Below, piece by piece: positions 5,087 to 8,579 of a DNA stretch of 8,579 bases. The notes beneath the pieces were generated by a model. The model ran no database searches. It was not told the origin of the DNA and saw nothing but the letters and a program-made list of their open reading frames with translations. Numbering within the stretch: the first letter of the stretch is position 1; each line of letters opens with the position of its first letter. The position numbers were made by a program, and so were the translations under genes. This stretch comes from Thermofilaceae archaeon (GTDB taxonomy: Archaea > Thermoproteota > Thermoprotei > Thermofilales > B69-G16). The stretch spans positions 1 to 8,579 of the forward strand of contig JALURF010000165.1 of assembly GCA_027017165.1 (NCBI GenBank). Direction: 5' to 3'.

Positions 5087-8000
5087 TTAACTTCTCTTCA
5101 CGCCTATCTTAACTTTTACTTCTCCTATCTCCCATTCTTTAACGTGTTCTCCCTTTACAGCGTCGGGGTCTTTAACCAATAGTATTTCTTTAGACCTGGT
5201 TTCTCCAGCTACGTACTCCTTAAACCTTAAGAATAGCTTTTCTTGGTCTTTGGGCATGTAGATGTAGGTTTCTATGTAGGCGTCTACGGGGAGGTTCATT
5301 TCCTTTCTCATGAACTGTATACGCCTGAGTATGTCTCTGGCGAAGCCCTCAGCCAGTTCTTCCTCGCTTATCTCCGTGTTTAAGAAGAGAACTCCATCCT
5401 CCAATTCTACGTTAACATAGCCCGGGACAACTGATTCTTCAAACTCCACCATGTCTGGTTTTATCTCGAAAGACCTGCCCTCGACTTCGAGCGAGGTTAC
5501 GCCTTCCTCTTCAAACTTCTTTTTAAGTAGCTCGGCGTCGGCTTTTGCTATCGCCTCGGCCACTAATTTTGCCTCGTTCTTAAACACTGGTCCTAGAGCC
5601 TTATAAACGGGCTTCGCGGATAAGACTTTGAATTTCTTAGCTTCTTCCAGCGGTGCTACGACGATTCTTTTCACGTTGACTTGAGATTTTAACACTCCAG
5701 CCAATCTGAGAGCTGATTTACGTAGCTTATCGTTATCCGTGGTTAGGACCAGCTCGGGTAGAGGTTGTCTTATTTTTATGCCGGCTTTCATTCTGGCTGC
5801 TAAGCCAGCCTCTACCACTTTCCTCACGGCAGACATCTGCTCTTCGAGCTCGATGTCTCTAAATTCTTCATTTATCTCGGGCCACGGGAACATGTGTATG
5901 CTCTCCGGCTGTTCATCGGAGGTCTTGAAGGCTTCTAGGTATATCTTCTCGGTTATGAATGGGGCTATGGGGGCGAATAGTTTTAGGAATTTTAATAGTA
6001 CATAGTGGAGCGTTGCGTAGGCGGCGAGTTTATCCGGGTCTTCTTTCTCTATCCATACTCTGGGCCTTATCAGCCTTATATACCACCTACTGACCTCCTC
6101 TACTATGAAATCTCTTAAAAGCCTAGCCGCCCTATGTATCTGGTATTCCTCGAAAAACTTAGTGACCTCTGCCGTAACCGTCTCTACGCGGGAGAGTATC
6201 CACTTATCCTCCTCTCTTAAGTGGTCTAGATATTTGTGGACCGGATGCTGACTCGGGTCGAAGCCGTCTAAGCTCATATAGGTCGAGGCGAAATAGTAGA
6301 CGTTCCACACTATGTTCAAGTCGTCATAGACCTCGGCCATCACCCTCCAAGAGAACCTTAAATCTTCCCATATAGTATTTCTCAACACGAACCATCTCAA
6401 AACATCTCTACAGCCTTTCTCAAACTCTAAGACCTCATGAGGAGCTACGTAATTTCCGAGAGACTTGTGCATCTCCCTCCCCTGTTCGTCTAAGGCGAAG
6501 CCGTGCATTAAAACCGCCCTATAGGGTCCTTCGTCGAACGTCAGTAGGCCGCATCTCAGTAAAGAGAAGAACCAGCCAGCTATCTGATCATGGCCCTCGG
6601 TTATGAAATCGACAGGCTTTAACTTCTCATATTCTTCTTTTTCCACCGGATAGTTTAGAGAAGCATAGAAGGCTATTCCGGAGTCTAGCCACACGTCTAA
6701 GACGTCGGACACTCTGCGTACAACGCTTCCGCATTTGGGACAGTTGAAAGTTATCTGGTCAACCCAGGGTCTGTGAAGATCTTTAAGCTCCAGCTTTCGC
6801 CCCGCCAGTTCTTCTAGCTCTTTTCGCGACCCGACAACGACCATGTAGTCGCATTTCTCGCACTTCCATATAGGAAGCGGAGTACCCCAATACCTCTGTC
6901 TAGATATTATCCAATCTCTAAGCCTCTCGAGCCAGTTTCTAAACCTGGCGTAGCCAGCCCACTCTGGCACCCATTTAACCTTAGCCGCCTCCTCTAGAAA
7001 CCTGTCTTTAAGCCGGGTAACCTCGATATACCATTGGGGCGTAGCCCTCATTATTAAGGGAGTTTTGCACCTCCAGCACACCGGGTATTTATGCTCCAAC
7101 ACTCCCTCATAGAACAGCAAGCCTTTGCTCTTTAAATCGGCTATAATATCCTTATTAGCCTCCCTAACGTGCTTGCCAGCATATTTTCCAGCCTCCTCAG
7201 TGAAGACTCCTCTATCGTCAACCGGTGATACCACTGGAAGGCCGTAAACCCTGCCTACTTCGAAATCTTCCTCGCCGTGTCCCGGGGCGCAGTGAACCAA
7301 GCCCGTACCTTCTTCGGCTCTAACGTACTCCTCGCTCAGCACTATTTTATGAACTCCCCTTACATTTTGCTGGATTTTAACTTCATCTTTTAGAGGATGC
7401 TCGTATTCTAAACCTTCCAAATCTCTACCTTTTACAACTTCTACTATCTCGTAGTTTTCAACGCCAGCTTCAGCCATTACAGCCTCGACTCTCTCCTTCA
7501 ACAGAAGGAGGAGTTCTCCATCTACCTTAACCCACGCGTACTCGAAATCCGGATGGGCCATTACAGCTAGGTTCGCGGGCAGGGTCCAGGGAGTCGTGGT
7601 CCATATTAGGATATACCTATTAGAGTTGTTTTTAACGGGGAATTTAACGTATATCGACGGATCTTTAAGCATTTTATACTCGCTGACTTCGTAGTCAGCG
7701 AGCGTAGTCTCGCAGCGGGGACACCAGTGTACAACTTTAACTCCTCTCTTCAGCAAGCCTTTTTCATGGGCTTTTTTAACCAGCCACCAAGCCCCTTCTA
7801 TGTACTTATCGTTGAGAGTTAGGTAGGGGTTCCTCCAGTCCATCGAAACTCCGAAATTCCAGAAATGTTTAGTCATCGATTCTATATTGTGGAATACGAA
7901 TTTCTCGCATTCTTTTATAAACTTGTCAACTCCGAATTTCTCTATATCTTTTTTAGCTTTAAACCCGAGGCTCTGCTCTACTTTAACCTCTATAGGCAAT

Positions 8001-8275
8001 CCGTGGCAGTCGTAGCCCGGCTGGTCGTGTACGTTAAAGCCTCTAGCTCTTCGAAATCTTATCACGGCGTCTTTCAATACTTTATTCCATATAGTGCCTA
8101 TATGCGGGGTATCGCTTGAAGGATAGGGAGGTCCGTCTAGGAAGTAGAATTTAGGCCTATCTTTGAGCTTCTCCCTTAATTTCTCGTAGATTCTATGCTC
8201 TTCCCAGTACTTGAGCAGTTCTTCCTCGTATTCTTTTGGTTTAAACTCTTGAGGTAGAGCTTTTACACTACCCAT
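5087..8275 (-). CDS. ileS: Isoleucyl-tRNA synthetase, archaeal type
   Basis: This cytoplasmic class Ia synthetase of 1062 residues (usual archaeal length) charges tRNA-Ile with isoleucine using ATP. The HIGH motif appears as PHIGT at 57-61. Cys pairs WCPRC (185/188) and CWRC (400/403) and CEKC...CPKC (472/475 and 512/515) are zinc-binding candidates. The CP1 editing domain, which removes misactivated valine, contains WTTTPWTLPANLAVM at 225-239 and GTGLVHCAPGHGEEDF at 323-338. DVWLDSG and TEGHDQIAGWFFSLL (559-573) precede the second signature, which reads EMHKSLGN (601-608) instead of KMSKSLGN. A helical anticodon-binding region and an archaeal/eukaryotic-like C-terminal domain follow. The ATG at 8275 has ggtgg 6 bases upstream. 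It is the first gene of a two-gene unit with the methyltransferase. Confidence 0.97.
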   Translation of the reverse strand: MGSVKALPQEFKPKEYEEELLKYWEEHRIYEKLREKLKDRPKFYFLDGPPYPSSDTPHIGTIWNKVLKDAVIRFRRARGFNVHDQPGYDCHGLPIEVKVEQSLGFKAKKDIEKFGVDKFIKECEKFVFHNIESMTKHFWNFGVSMDWRNPYLTLNDKYIEGAWWLVKKAHEKGLLKRGVKVVHWCPRCETTLADYEVSEYKMLKDPSIYVKFPVKNNSNRYILIWTTTPWTLPANLAVMAHPDFEYAWVKVDGELLLLLKERVEAVMAEAGVENYEIVEVVKGRDLEGLEYEHPLKDEVKIQQNVRGVHKIVLSEEYVRAEEGTGLVHCAPGHGEEDFEVGRVYGLPVVSPVDDRGVFTEEAGKYAGKHVREANKDIIADLKSKGLLFYEGVLEHKYPVCWRCKTPLIMRATPQWYIEVTRLKDRFLEEAAKVKWVPEWAGYARFRNWLERLRDWIISRQRYWGTPLPIWKCEKCDYMVVVGSRKELEELAGRKLELKDLHRPWVDQITFNCPKCGSVVRRVSDVLDVWLDSGIAFYASLNYPVEKEEYEKLKPVDFITEGHDQIAGWFFSLLRCGLLTFDEGPYRAVLMHGFALDEQGREMHKSLGNYVAPHEVLEFEKGCRDVLRWFVLRNTIWEDLRFSWRVMAEVYDDLNIVWNVYYFASTYMSLDGFDPSQHPVHKYLDHLREEDKWILSRVETVTAEVTKFFEEYQIHRAARLLRDFIVEEVSRWYIRLIRPRVWIEKEDPDKLAAYATLHYVLLKFLKLFAPIAPFITEKIYLEAFKTSDEQPESIHMFPWPEINEEFRDIELEEQMSAVRKVVEAGLAARMKAGIKIRQPLPELVLTTDNDKLRKSALRLAGVLKSQVNVKRIVVAPLEEAKKFKVLSAKPVYKALGPVFKNEAKLVAEAIAKADAELLKKKFEEEGVTSLEVEGRSFEIKPDMVEFEESVVPGYVNVELEDGVLFLNTEISEEELAEGFARDILRRIQFMRKEMNLPVDAYIETYIYMPKDQEKLFLRFKEYVAGETRSKEILLVKDPDAVKGEHVKEWEIGEVKVKIGVKRS

Positions 8276-8281
8276 AGTTAT

Positions 8282-8286
8282 CCACC
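8282..8286 (-). promoter_or_regulatory. Shine-Dalgarno site of ileS
   Basis: On the minus strand ggtgg lies 6 bases before the ATG at 8275. It supports that start and shows that ileS is probably not leaderless. Confidence 0.6.
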
Positions 8287-8289
8287 AGG

Positions 8290-8364
8290 TTAGAATATAC
8301 GTATAGCTGGGCTAGAAGGAGAGTTAAAGCCGGGGGTTTTACTGAATTTGGCGCTGCATTTCAC
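8290..8364 (-). CDS. Doubtful 24-codon leader ORF upstream of ileS
   Basis: A GTG about 6 bases after the predicted transcription start opens a 24-residue frame rich in Ser and Pro (it contains SKTPGF and ends AIRIF), with TAA at 8290-8292, 14 bases before the ileS start. It contains two Ile codons near its end. It may be a chance ORF. If translated, ribosomes would pass close to the ileS start, so a regulatory leader is conceivable. Confidence 0.2.
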   Translation of the reverse strand: MKCSAKFSKTPGFNSPSSPAIRIF

Positions 8365-8369
8365 CCAGC
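8306..8369 (-). other. Possible structured leader element upstream of ileS
   Basis: gctggg and cccagc, complementary over 6 bases (extendable by one G-U on each side), enclose about 52 bases. On the minus strand the outer base of this stem coincides with the predicted transcription start. The interior pairs only weakly by eye. No tRNA, H/ACA or C/D features are present. Confidence 0.3.
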
Positions 8370-8392
8370 CAAACTAATTAGCGAATTCCTTC

Positions 8393-8406
8393 ATATAAAC
8401 ATTTCC
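8393..8406 (-). promoter_or_regulatory. BRE/TATA promoter upstream of ileS
   Basis: On the minus strand ggaaatg followed by tttatat is a good archaeal BRE plus TATA pair. It predicts initiation near 8370 and a leader of about 95 bases for ileS. A second box-like atatacgtata at 8295-8305 would predict a start at the ileS ATG itself and is less consistent with the Shine-Dalgarno site. Confidence 0.5.
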
Positions 8407-8579
8407 TCTTTAACGAGCATACTTGGATTTAAGCCTAAAGTATATTATTATTCCCCAGTATTGTTTGACCGGAAATATTCCATATAAATTTCTTTTTAAC
8501 AGGTTTAGCATATCGAGTATTTCCTTTCTTTGATAAAGGGCTAGAACACTTTAACTTTCATCATAATGGAAATTCGAGC

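Larger units (their letters stand above)
8276..8579. other. Upstream region of ileS, no firm gene
   Basis: Apart from the ileS promoter and leader described separately, these 304 bases hold only short frames. One is a minus-strand ORF at 8410-8511 (33 codons from ATG, Tyr/Leu/Lys-rich) without a clear ribosome site, preceded by stops. A TATA-like box at 8480-8489 could work in either direction. A plus-strand ATG at 8566 reaches the window edge after four codons and might begin a divergent gene, which cannot be judged here. Confidence 0.5.

Noticed and set aside
5739..6005. 88-codon plus-strand frame
   Set aside because: Antisense shadow of ileS with no promoter or recognisable protein features.
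7865..8119. 84-codon plus-strand frame
   Set aside because: Antisense shadow of the conserved N-terminal catalytic region of ileS.
8305..8370. Possible tRNA gene because of the gctggg/cccagc ends
   Set aside because: No TTCGA-type T loop, no D arm and no anticodon stem on either strand, and the closing stem is too short.
8410..8511. 33-codon minus-strand ORF, perhaps the end of a frameshifted gene
   Set aside because: The frames before it stop quickly, no ribosome site is visible and the window ends too soon to test a frameshift.
8561..8567. Perfect C box (atgatga) on the minus strand suggesting a C/D box sRNA
   Set aside because: No D or D' box (ctga) follows within about 60 bases.

Overview
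The window looks archaeal and probably comes from a thermophile. The isoleucyl-tRNA synthetase is of the archaeal/eukaryotic-like, roughly 1060-residue type. Promoters have the BRE plus TATA form at the distance expected for very short or absent leaders. Starts are a mix of ATG, GTG and TTG, arginine is mostly AGA/AGG, and genes overlap by ATGA or TAATG. A Thermoproteota or Korarchaeota-like host is my guess; the sequence alone does not settle the lineage.

Left edge (1-311): the C-terminal end of a plus-strand multi-pass membrane protein, possibly a GT-C/dolichyl-phosphate-mannose type glycosyltransferase. A 323-base AT-rich gap follows and ends in a clear promoter. From it runs a tightly overlapping three-gene operon (635-3005): a 100-residue protein with two zinc ribbons, a 131-residue CPEC/CPDC protein, and a 558-residue HerA/FtsK-superfamily ATPase. 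The ATPase has its own N-terminal zinc ribbon, a central motor, a probable winged helix, and a C-terminal segment resembling a PD-(D/E)XK nuclease with an ExE ending. The three proteins share modules: the ribbon of the first is almost the same as the ribbon of the ATPase, and the first two proteins end in the same 17-residue basic tail. This is the best candidate here for an undescribed system, probably a DNA-translocating or DNA-processing machine with dedicated zinc-ribbon partners.

Middle (3020-4180): two convergent paralogous genes for retropepsin-like (clan AA) proteins in which the catalytic Asp of D-S/T-G is replaced by Asn. Each is preceded by a tiny overlapping ORF in the same relative frame, one very basic (34 aa) and one acidic and Leu-rich (39 aa). 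This suggests two-gene modules.

Right (4338-8579): a minus-strand housekeeping pair, ileS followed after 2 bases by a class I SAM-dependent methyltransferase gene. The region upstream of ileS has a TATA box whose predicted transcript would carry a leader of about 95 bases. That leader begins and closes with a 6-bp complementary pair and contains a 24-codon ORF. Nothing else can be firmly called in the last 180 bases.
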